Shown in pieces: positions 52,435-61,442 of a stretch of DNA of 64,000 nt. Position 1 is the stretch's first letter. Every line of letters begins with the position of its first letter. The stretch spans positions 220,378-284,377 of the forward strand of contig JAIXOL010000030.1 of assembly GCA_027486845.1 (NCBI GenBank), written 5' to 3'. The DNA is from Cytophagaceae bacterium. Its GTDB lineage: Bacteria; Bacteroidota; Bacteroidia; Cytophagales; Spirosomataceae. The translations under genes were made by a program, and so were the position numbers. The notes below the pieces were generated by a model. That model was not told the origin of the DNA and searched no databases. It worked only from the letters and a program-made list of their open reading frames with translations.

Positions 52435-52992
52435 ATGAAAAATACAATTCTAGAAATCAGACAACTCTTTGAAATTCAGGGAGATAGCGAGTATTACGGC
52501 GAAAATGTAAGCCAATACGAACACGCAGCTCAAGCGGCTATTCTGGCCAAACGTCAAGGCTACGACGAAGAAGTACAAATTGCAGCTTTTTTGCATGATA
52601 TTGGGCATTTATTTCCTGCACAAACAGAGGAAGAATTAATGGAAGTTTACGGCCGAAAAGACCATGAATCGGTAGCAGCCGATTGGCTACGTGAACGTGG
52701 TTTTAGCGAAAAAACAGCCGTTTTAGTAGAAAATCATGTGAATGCTAAACGATATTTAACTTTTATTGATGAAGATTATTTCGAAGCTCTTTCAGAAGCA
52801 AGTAAACAAACACTCATTTTTCAAGGTGGACGAATGACTGAAATAGAAGCTAAAGAATTTGAGCAAAATCCTTATTTTGAACTTATTATAAAAATGCGAC
52901 GCTGGGACGAAGCCGCTAAAGTAGAAGCCATGAAATTGCCAACCTTAGACCATTTTTTGAATATTATAGACATCTACCTTACAAACAAATGA
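52435..52992 (+). CDS. PhnZ-like HD-domain oxygenase (phosphonate degradation)
   Basis: The protein has 185 residues. Comparison with PhnZ gives matching positions for all key residues: Tyr20 and Glu23 in SEYYGENVSQYEHA, His30, the HD pair in FLHDIGHLF (His54, Asp55, His58), His77 in KDHESVAADWL, and His101 with Lys105 in ENHVNAKRYL. PhnZ is a mixed-valent di-iron oxygenase that cleaves 2-amino-1-hydroxyethylphosphonate to glycine and phosphate. Retention of the substrate-sensing Tyr and Glu supports a similar substrate. No PhnY hydroxylase is visible in the window, so the hydroxylated compound would come from elsewhere or be taken up. The stop codon overlaps the next gene by 4 bases. Confidence 0.83.
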   Translation: MKNTILEIRQLFEIQGDSEYYGENVSQYEHAAQAAILAKRQGYDEEVQIAAFLHDIGHLFPAQTEEELMEVYGRKDHESVAADWLRERGFSEKTAVLVENHVNAKRYLTFIDEDYFEALSEASKQTLIFQGGRMTEIEAKEFEQNPYFELIIKMRRWDEAAKVEAMKLPTLDHFLNIIDIYLTNK

Positions 52993-54056
52993 AAAAAACA
53001 TTCCTCCTCCTTATGCTTAGTTTTTCGGTATTTGCCCAAAACAAAACCGAAAATATTTTCATTATCACAACCGATGGCTTTCGTTGGCAAGAAATGTTTG
53101 GCGGAGTTGACTCGGTACTTTTGAAAGACGATAAATTCGTCAGAAATCGAGATAGAATCAAGAATAATTTTGTAGGTAAAACACCAGAAGAAAGTCGCCA
53201 AAAATTAATGCCTTTTATGTGGAATACCGTTGCCAAAGAAGGACAACTATACGGCAATCGTTGGGCAGGAAATAAAGTAAATGTACTGAATCCGTACTGG
53301 TTTTCATACCCAGGATACAACGAAATTTTAAGTGGATATGCCGATGATAGCATCAATTCAAACGATAAAAAATACAATAAAAATATGACGGTTTTGGAGT
53401 TTCTAAACAACCAACCAAAACTCAAAGGAAAGGTAGCAGCCTATACCACGTGGGATGTTTTTCCGTATATTATTAATGACAAAAGTAGTGGAATTCCTGT
53501 CAATTCTGGAAAAGATTTAGCTCAAGGCAATCTGACCGAAAAAGAGGAAATGCTTAACGAAATTTTAAAAAACTATTCAAGTTTGGCCAGCGACCGCCAC
53601 GATTTTATTACTTACTATTTAGCCAAAGAATACATCAAAAAAAATAAACCAAAAGTTTTCTTTTTATCATTTGATGAAACAGACGAATTTGCCCACGAAG
53701 CCAAATATGATGAATATCTTTTTGCTGCAAACACTGCTGATAAATTTATCGGAGATTTATGGAGTTATTGCCAATCAACCCCAGAATATAAAGAAAAAAC
53801 GACATTTTTGATATTAACCGACCACGGCCGAGGCGATAAAATTAAATCTCAATGGACAAGTCACGGACAAAAAGTAGCTGATTGTTATCAGATTTGGATG
53901 GCTGCCATTGGCCCAGACACTCCAGCTCTTGGAGAAGTAAAAATCGAAGGTCAACTGTTTCAAAATCAAGTTGCTAAGACTGCTGCGAAGCTATTAGGCT
54001 ATGATTTTGAAAATGGGAAGGAAGTGGGTAAAGAGATAAATAAAATATTAAAATAA
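52989..54056 (+). CDS. Alkaline-phosphatase-superfamily hydrolase, secreted
   Basis: The protein has 355 residues: signal peptide (1-16), then an AP-superfamily fold with ITTDGFRWQEMF (metal ligand Asp29), FSYPGYNEIL (candidate nucleophile Ser106), FDETDEFAHEAKYD (Asp and His near 230-240) and LILTDHGRG (near 278). It belongs to the phosphodiesterase/phosphoglyceromutase/phosphonoacetate-hydrolase-like branch and should release phosphate or an ester product in the periplasm. It overlaps the PhnZ-like gene by 4 bases (ATGA), so it is part of the SusC operon. A hydrolase that trims the imported ligand before transport across the inner membrane fits this place. Confidence 0.78.
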   Translation: MKKTFLLLMLSFSVFAQNKTENIFIITTDGFRWQEMFGGVDSVLLKDDKFVRNRDRIKNNFVGKTPEESRQKLMPFMWNTVAKEGQLYGNRWAGNKVNVLNPYWFSYPGYNEILSGYADDSINSNDKKYNKNMTVLEFLNNQPKLKGKVAAYTTWDVFPYIINDKSSGIPVNSGKDLAQGNLTEKEEMLNEILKNYSSLASDRHDFITYYLAKEYIKKNKPKVFFLSFDETDEFAHEAKYDEYLFAANTADKFIGDLWSYCQSTPEYKEKTTFLILTDHGRGDKIKSQWTSHGQKVADCYQIWMAAIGPDTPALGEVKIEGQLFQNQVAKTAAKLLGYDFENGKEVGKEINKILK

Positions 54057-54064
54057 ATAATTTT

Positions 54065-55189
54065 TTAAAGAGCAGTTTCAGTAAGTAATGGCTGAAATTG
54101 CTCTATTTGTTCAAATATACTTTCAATTTCTCGCAAAAAAACAAACGAACTACGGCTATGCCAAGTCTGAAAATCAGAGCGAGTATCTTTATGACTAGGA
54201 ATGTAATCTAGGAAAGCCGTTAAGTCGAACTTGACGCCAGAAATTCCCGCACCTGCACGCTTGCCATCGAGAGCATTGCAGGCTTGTTCATAATGTTTTG
54301 GCACAGGAATCATCATCGTTGGTTTACCTAAATACATAGCTTCACAGACCGATTCAAAGCCCGCAGTAGTAACCAATCCTTTGCAGTTTTGCATCATTTC
54401 TAGGAATTTTTGTCCATTTATGCGATGAAAATGCAGGTTTTTTGAATATTTATAAACTTCTGTACTTTGTGGTTTATCCCAAAAGCAATGTACCATAACC
54501 TTCGGATTTTTTGCGTGCCATTTTAAAAGTTCGTCAGCCAAAGAATGTTGGGTCATGTATACCAAAATATAATTTTCGGTTGTGGGTGAAATTTGGGTAA
54601 TTTCAGGACGTAATAGTGGAGGAATTGTGTAAATATTTTGCGTTTCGTAATTGCTAAATGGTGTAAAAGATAAGGCAAGTTTTTTAGTAGCTCCCAAAGC
54701 CGTAATTCGAGTATTAGTATTGACCAAAAATTTATCTAGCCAATGGTTTTTAGGGTGTTTAAAGTCAGGATTGAGTAGTAAATATTGATGAGCAACACAA
54801 ACCATTGGGACTTTTGGACGAAAGAAAAACTGATGGATTCCGCCCAAAACATCATAAAAATTTATAATAACATCGGGGTTCAGTTGATTGATAATGGTGT
54901 TTATTTTTTGGAGACTAGAAATGTAAGTTTTTAATCTAAAAATACTGTTGACGAGGGTTTTACGAATATCAAGACCTTTAGTTTTCTTGCAATAAACCAA
55001 GCACGGACTTGCAAAAGCAACACTTGGAGATTGAAATTTTTCGGTAAAAAATTCTGGAATATTTCCATCAGCCGAACCAACTAACGCTCCAACGACTTCA
55101 TGGTTACTTTTGTAAAGCATTTCACTTAGGGCAATCGCCTGTGTTAGATGTCCCCGTCCTTCTCCTTGAATAATAAAAAGATATTTCAT
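54065..55189 (-). CDS. Glycosyltransferase (GT-B fold), candidate lipid glycosyltransferase
   Basis: From the ATG at 55189 the protein has 374 residues; the frame opens earlier only through a TTG. The N-terminal motif FIIQGEGRGHLTQAIAL (residues 4-20) and the C-terminal TTAGFESVCEAMYLGKPTMMIP (near 284) with HYEQACNA (near 309) are the acceptor and nucleotide-sugar parts of MurG/GT28-like enzymes. It is encoded 66 bp behind the PlcP-like gene. In bacteria that remodel lipids under phosphate starvation, PlcP makes diacylglycerol and a glycosyltransferase (Agt) adds sugar to it; this pair fits that module, though the GT family differs from some characterised Agt enzymes. Confidence 0.75.
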   Translation of the reverse strand: MKYLFIIQGEGRGHLTQAIALSEMLYKSNHEVVGALVGSADGNIPEFFTEKFQSPSVAFASPCLVYCKKTKGLDIRKTLVNSIFRLKTYISSLQKINTIINQLNPDVIINFYDVLGGIHQFFFRPKVPMVCVAHQYLLLNPDFKHPKNHWLDKFLVNTNTRITALGATKKLALSFTPFSNYETQNIYTIPPLLRPEITQISPTTENYILVYMTQHSLADELLKWHAKNPKVMVHCFWDKPQSTEVYKYSKNLHFHRINGQKFLEMMQNCKGLVTTAGFESVCEAMYLGKPTMMIPVPKHYEQACNALDGKRAGAGISGVKFDLTAFLDYIPSHKDTRSDFQTWHSRSSFVFLREIESIFEQIEQFQPLLTETAL

Positions 55190-55255
55190 AAAACCTCTCA
55201 GCCCCAAAAAGGGGATTTTGTTAAAGTGCCTACTGAAAACTGCTAACTGAAGACT

Positions 55256-56092
55256 TTACAAAGAAGCTGCTATTCTTGGTAAAACGAACTTTTCGATAAT
55301 GGTTTCTTCTTCGTCGTCTAAATCCTTGTTCGAGGTTGAAATTTGATCGCTGATTGAATAATAAACCAAACTCCATTTTCCATCAAAATCTTCAACAAGT
55401 GCCGACATCGTTTCTACCCAATCACCTGAATTTAAGTAAGTTATACCGTTTATCTCTCTGATGGCAGGCTGATGAATATGTCCACAGATAATACCATCGC
55501 AACCTTTTACTTTGGCTAAATCGGCAAGCTTTTCCTCAAAATCATTAACATAATTAACCGCTAATTTCACTTTTTGCTTTACGATTTGAGAAAGTGAATA
55601 GTAAGGAAGCCCACGCCATTCACGATAAGCATTATAGTTTTTATTGAGCCAAAGAAGGAATGTATAGCCCAAATCGCCTAAGTGAGCGAGCCATTTCATA
55701 TTTGTTGTGATGCTATCAAAAACATCGCCATGCGTTATATAGAATTTTTTATCGCCCGAATTAAGGATATAGTCACGACGAATCTGGAACTGTTTCCCGA
55801 CAACCAAAGGTAGAATTTGGTCAAGAAAATCATCGTGATTTCCTCGCAAATAGACAACTTTTGTATCATGTTTGTCCATCATTTTCAGTACAACTCTGAA
55901 AAAAGATGTGTGCTTTTTCTTCCAATTACCGTATTTTTTCAATGCCCAACCATCAATAATATCACCGTTTAAGATGAGTTTTTGGCAGCGGTATTGTTTT
56001 AGAAATTCGGTTACTTCTTTAGCCTTAGAGCCACTTGTTCCAAGGTGTATGTCGGAAAGCACAATTGTGCGAAAATGCTTGTGTTTTTTCAT
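55256..56092 (-). CDS. Calcineurin-like metallophosphoesterase, PlcP-like or LpxH-type
   Basis: The protein has 278 residues, all five metal motifs present: DIHLG (Asp14, His16), NGDIID (Asp44), RGNHDDFL (Asn85, His86), THGDVFD (His121) and CGHIHQPA (near residue 201). It has no signal peptide. Automatic annotation would be UDP-2,3-diacylglucosamine diphosphatase. The phospholipase C PlcP, which removes the phospho-head group of membrane lipids under phosphate starvation, belongs to the same group and has about this length. The Pho-box-like repeat upstream and the glycosyltransferase downstream favour PlcP over LpxH; the sequence alone cannot decide. Confidence 0.72.
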   Translation of the reverse strand: MKKHKHFRTIVLSDIHLGTSGSKAKEVTEFLKQYRCQKLILNGDIIDGWALKKYGNWKKKHTSFFRVVLKMMDKHDTKVVYLRGNHDDFLDQILPLVVGKQFQIRRDYILNSGDKKFYITHGDVFDSITTNMKWLAHLGDLGYTFLLWLNKNYNAYREWRGLPYYSLSQIVKQKVKLAVNYVNDFEEKLADLAKVKGCDGIICGHIHQPAIREINGITYLNSGDWVETMSALVEDFDGKWSLVYYSISDQISTSNKDLDDEEETIIEKFVLPRIAASL

Positions 56093-56131
56093 GATTACAA
56101 AATACCGAATTCAATGTAAACTGCCTATTAT

Positions 56132-56153
56132 CAAGACGTTAACAAAATGTAAA
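56132..56153 (-). promoter_or_regulatory. Pho-box-like direct repeat before the PlcP-like gene
   Basis: Read leftward, TTTACA-TTTTG (56153-56143) is followed directly by TTAACG-TCTTG (56142-56132), 11-bp spacing, 40 bases before the gene start at 56092. A further TTTACA lies nearer to the gene (56120-56115). Confidence 0.55.
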
Positions 56154-56315
56154 GTTGTAATAGTGAAATATTAATTCGGTAAATACAAAGAAATAGCGAA
56201 GTGGCAAAGCTGATAATTTGTGGGATGAATTATCAAAATTTGTATAACTTTGAACTGTAAATCAGTGTATTGAAGATTTTAATTATTCATTTAAAACCGC
56301 ATAGATTAAGTAAAA

Positions 56316-57173
56316 ATGTTTATATTTAATACAATTTCGGAAACACAACAATACCTTAAAGCACAACAAAGAGCAGGAAAAACCATTGGTTTTGTGCCAA
56401 CTATGGGAGCTTTGCACGCAGGACATATTTCATTGATTGAGCGAGCAAAAACCGAAAATGACTTAGCAGTTTGCAGTATTTTCGTAAATCCTACACAGTT
56501 TAATAATCCTGATGATTTGAAGAAATACCCACGAACACTTGAGCGTGACTGCGAAATGCTACTTCCTATGGGTTGTGATATTGTTTTTGCTCCTTCGGCT
56601 GAAGAAATGTATCCGAGTTTGCCACAATTAAAAATGGATTTTGGCACATTGGAAACAGTCATGGAAGGCAAATTCCGACCTGGGCATTTTAATGGTGTAG
56701 GAATTGTGGTGAGCAAACTTTTCAATATCGTAAAACCAGATAAAGCTTATTTCGGCCTAAAAGATTTGCAACAAGTGGCAGTTATCAGACGAATGGTACA
56801 GGAATTAAGTTTTGATTTAGAAATTATTCCCTGTCTGACTTTGCGAGAAACCGATGGTTTGGCAATGTCGTCACGCAATACTCGTCTTTCATCCGAAGCA
56901 CGGGCTTTGGCTCCTCAGATTTATAAAGCTCTAAATTTAGCAAAAGAAAAATTACAAAATGGAGTAAGTGTAATTGAAATGCAAGCGGCTGTTAATGAGT
57001 ATTTTGCACACAATCCTGAGTTTGAACGGGCAGATTTCCGCATGGAGTATTTCGAAGCTGCTGATTTTGACACTTTATTACCAATCGAAGCCAAAATTGC
57101 TGATGGAAAGACCGCTTTATGCATTGCGGCATTCTTAGGCGGCGTCCGTTTAATAGATAATATCGTATTTTAG
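56316..57173 (+). CDS. panC: Pantothenate synthetase
   Basis: The protein has 285 residues, as usual. The nucleotidyl-transferase motif is PTMGALHAGHISLI (near residues 29-42, HIGH-like), followed by NPTQFNNPDDLKKYPRT (near 59-75), the FGLKDLQQVAVIRRM stretch (near 147) and the KMSKS-like AMSSRNTRLS (near 187). It joins pantoate and beta-alanine with ATP in the cytoplasm, giving pantothenate for coenzyme A. It starts 224 bp from the divergent PlcP-like gene and is not obviously coregulated with it. Confidence 0.95.
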   Translation: MFIFNTISETQQYLKAQQRAGKTIGFVPTMGALHAGHISLIERAKTENDLAVCSIFVNPTQFNNPDDLKKYPRTLERDCEMLLPMGCDIVFAPSAEEMYPSLPQLKMDFGTLETVMEGKFRPGHFNGVGIVVSKLFNIVKPDKAYFGLKDLQQVAVIRRMVQELSFDLEIIPCLTLRETDGLAMSSRNTRLSSEARALAPQIYKALNLAKEKLQNGVSVIEMQAAVNEYFAHNPEFERADFRMEYFEAADFDTLLPIEAKIADGKTALCIAAFLGGVRLIDNIVF

Positions 57174-57404
57174 ATAATTTAGATTCAAGTATTAAATGCA
57201 TCTTTGTAAACCGTATATGTAACGCTTAAAAAAATTATTAATAATCGGCCTCCAACGAAAAAGTGATTTGCCAAAATTAAATAAGTAATGAGACAATATT
57301 AATCGACAAATTGAAATGATGCAACTTATTGATAGATAGCGTTTTATCTCTTGTTTAGAATCTCATGTCTTTGTCTCAGTACTTATTTTCAAAGTCCAAA
57401 AAAT

Positions 57405-58928
57405 CTACATCTTCATCAAAGCCACATAAGTTTCGATTCCGTTCCAAATATTTTGAATTCTAATATTTTCGTTTTCGGCGTGTTGGTTATTATCGTGGTT
57501 GGCAATCGGAACGGTGATAGTTGGCGTTGCCAAATATTTCTCAAACAAAAACAATGGCAAACTTCCACCCAAACTTGGCATCAAAACAACCTCTTCATTG
57601 GTACTTGATTGCACTGCTTTTATCACATTTTGGGCAATCGGCAAATCCATTTTTGTACGTTGTGCATTATACCCTTTTTGTGTTTGCACACGAGCAATCA
57701 GTGGATATTTCATGCGTTCTTCGTCGGTAATGCTCTCATTATTAGTCACATAGTAGCCTTGTGCTTTGATGTGGTCAATCACTTTTTGTGCTTGTCGTTG
57801 GGCATCATTACCCAAAACCAAACGCAAATCTAACGCGACCGTTGCCGAAACAGGAATCACGTTTGCGGCCATTTTGCCTACATTCGCACTCGAAATACCA
57901 TTGATATTGAGCGATGGTAAATTTATCAATTCAACCAACGATTTTCCGCCACCTTCGGCACGCACAAAGCCCAATTCATTTCGCATTTGCTCATCAACGG
58001 GCGGAACTTTTGCGATAGCTTTTTTCTCGGTATCGGTAAAAGGTATAACGTCATCATAGAATCCTTTTATCAAAACTCGACCATTATCATCTTTCATAGA
58101 AGCTAATAATTTTGCTAAAAGCATCGCAGGATTCGGAGCCCAATTACCATAATGTCCGCTATGCAATGGCCGTTTTGAAGCATAGACTTTTACTTCCATA
58201 TTCACATCGCCACGCACACCGAAAACCACCTGTTTTTTGCCCGACTGATGCACTGGTCCATCGCAAATCACCCAAAGGTCAGATTTGAGTTTATCTTTAT
58301 GTTTTACAAGAATTTCCGATAAATGCGTTGAACCTGCTTCTTCTTCACCCTCAAAGAAAAACTTGATATTTACACTCGGTGGAATGTTCAATTTGGTCAA
58401 AACTTCATAAGCAGTCAGAATCGAAAACACCCCTGATTTATCATCAGAGGCACTTCGTCCGTAAATCCGCCATTCTGGATTGATTTTTTCGTTGGCTTTG
58501 GGTGCAGGAATTATCTTCCCTCCTTTTTCGAGCGAAGCATCTAAAAAGACAGATTTGAAAGGCTCGATTCCTTCAGCCCATTGGTTTGGATTGACTGGTT
58601 GACCATCATAATGAGCATAGAAAATGATAGTTTTGGTGGCATTTGGCACATTTACTTCACCAAAAACTGCTGGTGGAACTCCCTTCGTGGTAGCATCCAA
58701 TAATTGGGTTTTGATACCACGAGCCTCCATCATCTTTACGATATAAGCAGCCGTTTTCTGAATTCCGACAGTATCATAAACCACATTCGGAATCGAAAGA
58801 AGCCCCATAAATTCACCTAAAAGAGCATTTTCGTTGGCTTTTCGATAGTTTCGGGCTTGCTCGATTAAAGGACTTTGGGCAGAAGCAAAACCGGTAATAA
58901 ATAAAATAGGTAAAAGGTATCGTTTCAT
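57405..58928 (-). CDS. M20 family zinc dipeptidase/carboxypeptidase, secreted
   Basis: The protein has 507 residues: signal peptide (1-17), then the M20 fold with FYAHYDGQPV (His near residue 104), YGRSASDDKSGV (Asp near 160), FFEGEEEAGS (Glu pair near 195), CDGPVHQS (Asp near 225) and a late NHDNNQHAEN (His near 480). The dimerisation domain (about 240-390) carries HSGHYGNWAPNP. It should cleave dipeptides or short peptides in the periplasm. It is the last of three leftward genes, separated by 35 bp from the ABC permease, but has no obvious functional link to it. Confidence 0.87.
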   Translation of the reverse strand: MKRYLLPILFITGFASAQSPLIEQARNYRKANENALLGEFMGLLSIPNVVYDTVGIQKTAAYIVKMMEARGIKTQLLDATTKGVPPAVFGEVNVPNATKTIIFYAHYDGQPVNPNQWAEGIEPFKSVFLDASLEKGGKIIPAPKANEKINPEWRIYGRSASDDKSGVFSILTAYEVLTKLNIPPSVNIKFFFEGEEEAGSTHLSEILVKHKDKLKSDLWVICDGPVHQSGKKQVVFGVRGDVNMEVKVYASKRPLHSGHYGNWAPNPAMLLAKLLASMKDDNGRVLIKGFYDDVIPFTDTEKKAIAKVPPVDEQMRNELGFVRAEGGGKSLVELINLPSLNINGISSANVGKMAANVIPVSATVALDLRLVLGNDAQRQAQKVIDHIKAQGYYVTNNESITDEERMKYPLIARVQTQKGYNAQRTKMDLPIAQNVIKAVQSSTNEEVVLMPSLGGSLPLFLFEKYLATPTITVPIANHDNNQHAENENIRIQNIWNGIETYVALMKM

Positions 58929-58963
58929 TTTTTATTTTTTGAAGATTGATGTTTTTGACAAAC

Positions 58964-60637
58964 TTACTCCATTCTGACTTTTTCCCAACCAACTTCACGG
59001 TATTTTTTGAATAAAAACAAGGCTAAAACCAATTGTATAACCATTAAAACACCAATCACATAAGGTACTTGCATCATTAAATAGTGAATAAATCCGATGA
59101 TTCCTGTAATAAAAACATAAGTCATATTTCGGATAAAACTTCCACCACCGTTTTTCTTGATTTCGGTGGAAAATGGCAGTTCGTTACTCATTCCGATTGA
59201 TAAGAGTAAATCAAGATTGATGATTGTTAGCATTCCGAAAAGCAAATCATCGAGCAAATTGACTCCCCAAATAATTGATAAAACTAAGCTCAGCAAAATG
59301 GTAATTGGCAAAAGAAATTTCACCATGATTGCCCGCAGAGAGCCACTCAAAATTTCTCCAGGTTTTCCGATTGGGGCGAGTTCGTAGAGCCACGCCGCTT
59401 TAAAATCTTCTGATTGCGAAATTTGACTTCTGATTGTGAGTAAAACCGTTCCACACAAATAAATCACTACAATTCCCATGCCCGTTGATTCTCTAAGATG
59501 CTCGATTTGCTGTACAAAACTCCCATTACTTCGCCCAGTGCCAATCATAAAAACAGGATAAATAAGCAAATAGGCTAACGAAGGATAGATTCTGAGCTTA
59601 AATTTGCGGTCACGAGACGTGATTTTCCACACAAATTCAAAAGTACCTCGCTCCATTGAAGTACCCGTAAAAATACCCGATAGTGTTTCTACCAAGCCTT
59701 TTTTGGAAGTTTTGTTTGGTATTTTCTCTTGGCGTTTGGCAATATCCATTCCTGCGATTTTTTGGTTAAAAACACCTGAAAAAACATTATTTACCAAGAA
59801 AACAACCATAAAAGGCACAGTTAAAGTCAGAAAAAGAAACAGAAATTTAGTTGCGTCAAACTCGTGTTTGATAATTACATTCATGCTATTTCCCATCCAG
59901 ATTGGCGGAACGAGAAAATACCACCATTGCACTTTTGTATCTACGCCATTCATCAAAGTATCAAAGTTGACCAATCGCCCAACTAAACGATAACCGCCCA
60001 TGAAAGTAAAGGTCAATATGATTTGAAAAGTATTGATAATATTTCGGAGGCGTTCTTCGCTCGTAAATTGCATCAAAACCAAATAAAAAATATTGGTTAG
60101 AAAAACTATCAAAATCAAACATAATAAACTAATAATTAGGAAAGAAATAGCTGCCAAAACTCCATATAAATGCATCGTAACGACCATAAACGGAATAGCT
60201 AAAGCCAACATCATCGAAAGCAAATACATCAGAATATGCGTAATACGGGCAATGAGCAAGGTACGGTCATCAATTGGGCGAGGCAGCAATACGGCATTAT
60301 CATTGGAATCAAGAATAACTGCTGAAAAATCAGTGATGAGGGTCATGGCGAGCATGAACATCATCATCGCAAAAATCAAAGAGTAAATGGCGATAATTGA
60401 TGACGAAAAGTAAATAAACGCCGAAAAAGCACAAGCCATTAGAAAATATAAACCGAGCGTCAGAAAAAATGTGCCGTTCGACTCACTTTGTTTTTTATTC
60501 CATTGATTGAATCTTGCTCGTCGATTATCCATTTTGAGTTTTACCTCAACAATGGCCACAAGTTGCTCAAAATTTACGCCCAAACGTAGAAAAATTGGGC
60601 GGAGAAGAAACAATATTTTTATGTAAAAATTTATCAT
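58964..60637 (-). CDS. ABC transporter permease
   Basis: The protein has 557 residues with about 12 hydrophobic segments. The N-terminus starts with a membrane-proximal helix and a basic loop (VKLKMDNRRARFNQWNKK). It belongs to a large group of putative ABC-2-like export permeases of Bacteroidota whose substrates are unknown. The ATP-binding gene lies 34 bp upstream on the same strand, so the pair forms one exporter in the inner membrane. The loop near residues 285-305 (QKIAGMDIAKRQEKIPNK) is the likely coupling region. Confidence 0.75.
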   Translation of the reverse strand: MINFYIKILFLLRPIFLRLGVNFEQLVAIVEVKLKMDNRRARFNQWNKKQSESNGTFFLTLGLYFLMACAFSAFIYFSSSIIAIYSLIFAMMMFMLAMTLITDFSAVILDSNDNAVLLPRPIDDRTLLIARITHILMYLLSMMLALAIPFMVVTMHLYGVLAAISFLIISLLCLILIVFLTNIFYLVLMQFTSEERLRNIINTFQIILTFTFMGGYRLVGRLVNFDTLMNGVDTKVQWWYFLVPPIWMGNSMNVIIKHEFDATKFLFLFLTLTVPFMVVFLVNNVFSGVFNQKIAGMDIAKRQEKIPNKTSKKGLVETLSGIFTGTSMERGTFEFVWKITSRDRKFKLRIYPSLAYLLIYPVFMIGTGRSNGSFVQQIEHLRESTGMGIVVIYLCGTVLLTIRSQISQSEDFKAAWLYELAPIGKPGEILSGSLRAIMVKFLLPITILLSLVLSIIWGVNLLDDLLFGMLTIINLDLLLSIGMSNELPFSTEIKKNGGGSFIRNMTYVFITGIIGFIHYLMMQVPYVIGVLMVIQLVLALFLFKKYREVGWEKVRME

Positions 60638-60671
60638 TGTCTTTGCTAGGTTGCAAACCTGTCCTAGATGT

Positions 60672-61442
60672 TTAACGATTCATTACTTGGATAAACTCTT
60701 CTGCTAATTGTACATGTTCGTTATTACCAGTCAATTGGTTGAAAATCTGTTCGAGCGAACCTGTTTCTCGTTGTGATTTCAACTCATCGAAAGTGCCGTT
60801 TGCAATGATTGTACCTTTATTGATAAGTACTATTCGATCAGAGATTTTCTCGACTACATCCATGATATGAGAGCTATAAAAAATGGTTTTGCCCGCGTGT
60901 TTTAGTTGAGAAAGTATTTCTTTGACCAAAATCACGGCATTGGCATCGAGTCCAGAGAGTGGTTCATCTAAAAATATCACTTCAGGATTGTGCAAAATGC
61001 CTGAAATAAGCAATACTTTTTGTTTCATCCCTTTCGAGAAAGTCGTCATACGGTCGTCTCGTTGGTCGTAAAGTGCAAAAAGTCTGAGCAATTCGGTGGC
61101 TTTTTCTTCGATTTGGTCAGTTTCTAATTGGTATAAACTTCCCAAAAACCGCAGATATTCCATGGGCGAAAGAGTTTCATACAAAGAAGCATTTTCGGGA
61201 ACGTATCCAATTAATCGCTTGATTTCCAACGGATTAGCTTTTACATCAAGTCCCATTACCTCTACATTTCCTGTATAATCAGGAATCATACCGATTAGGA
61301 TTTTGATTGTTGTAGATTTTCCTGCACCGTTTGGCCCGATATAACCAATGATTTCACCCGAATCGACTTCTAAATTAACGTCTTTCAAGACCAATGCACT
61401 TCCATACGCTTTTTGTAAATTACTAATTTTGATTGCCTTCAT
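60672..61442 (-). CDS. ABC transporter ATP-binding protein
   Basis: From the ATG at 61442 the protein has 256 residues; an earlier in-frame ATG at 61505 adds 21 residues unlike the family start. Walker A GPNGAGKSTT (near residue 36), the signature FSKGMKQKVLL (near 136), Walker B EVIFLDEPLSGLD (near 156) and the switch His (near 190) are complete. This is the CcmA/NatA-type ATPase of ABC-2 exporters, and it drives the permease encoded directly downstream. Substrate unknown. Confidence 0.88.
   Translation of the reverse strand: MKAIKISNLQKAYGSALVLKDVNLEVDSGEIIGYIGPNGAGKSTTIKILIGMIPDYTGNVEVMGLDVKANPLEIKRLIGYVPENASLYETLSPMEYLRFLGSLYQLETDQIEEKATELLRLFALYDQRDDRMTTFSKGMKQKVLLISGILHNPEVIFLDEPLSGLDANAVILVKEILSQLKHAGKTIFYSSHIMDVVEKISDRIVLINKGTIIANGTFDELKSQRETGSLEQIFNQLTGNNEHVQLAEEFIQVMNR

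Noticed and set aside
55256..56092. Plain LpxH call
   Set aside because: Possible from motifs, but gene order and the Pho-type repeat fit PlcP better; kept open in the entry.
57499..58059. Several rightward ORFs across the M20 peptidase
   Set aside because: All lie antisense to a complete peptidase with all metal ligands; no start signals or motifs of their own.
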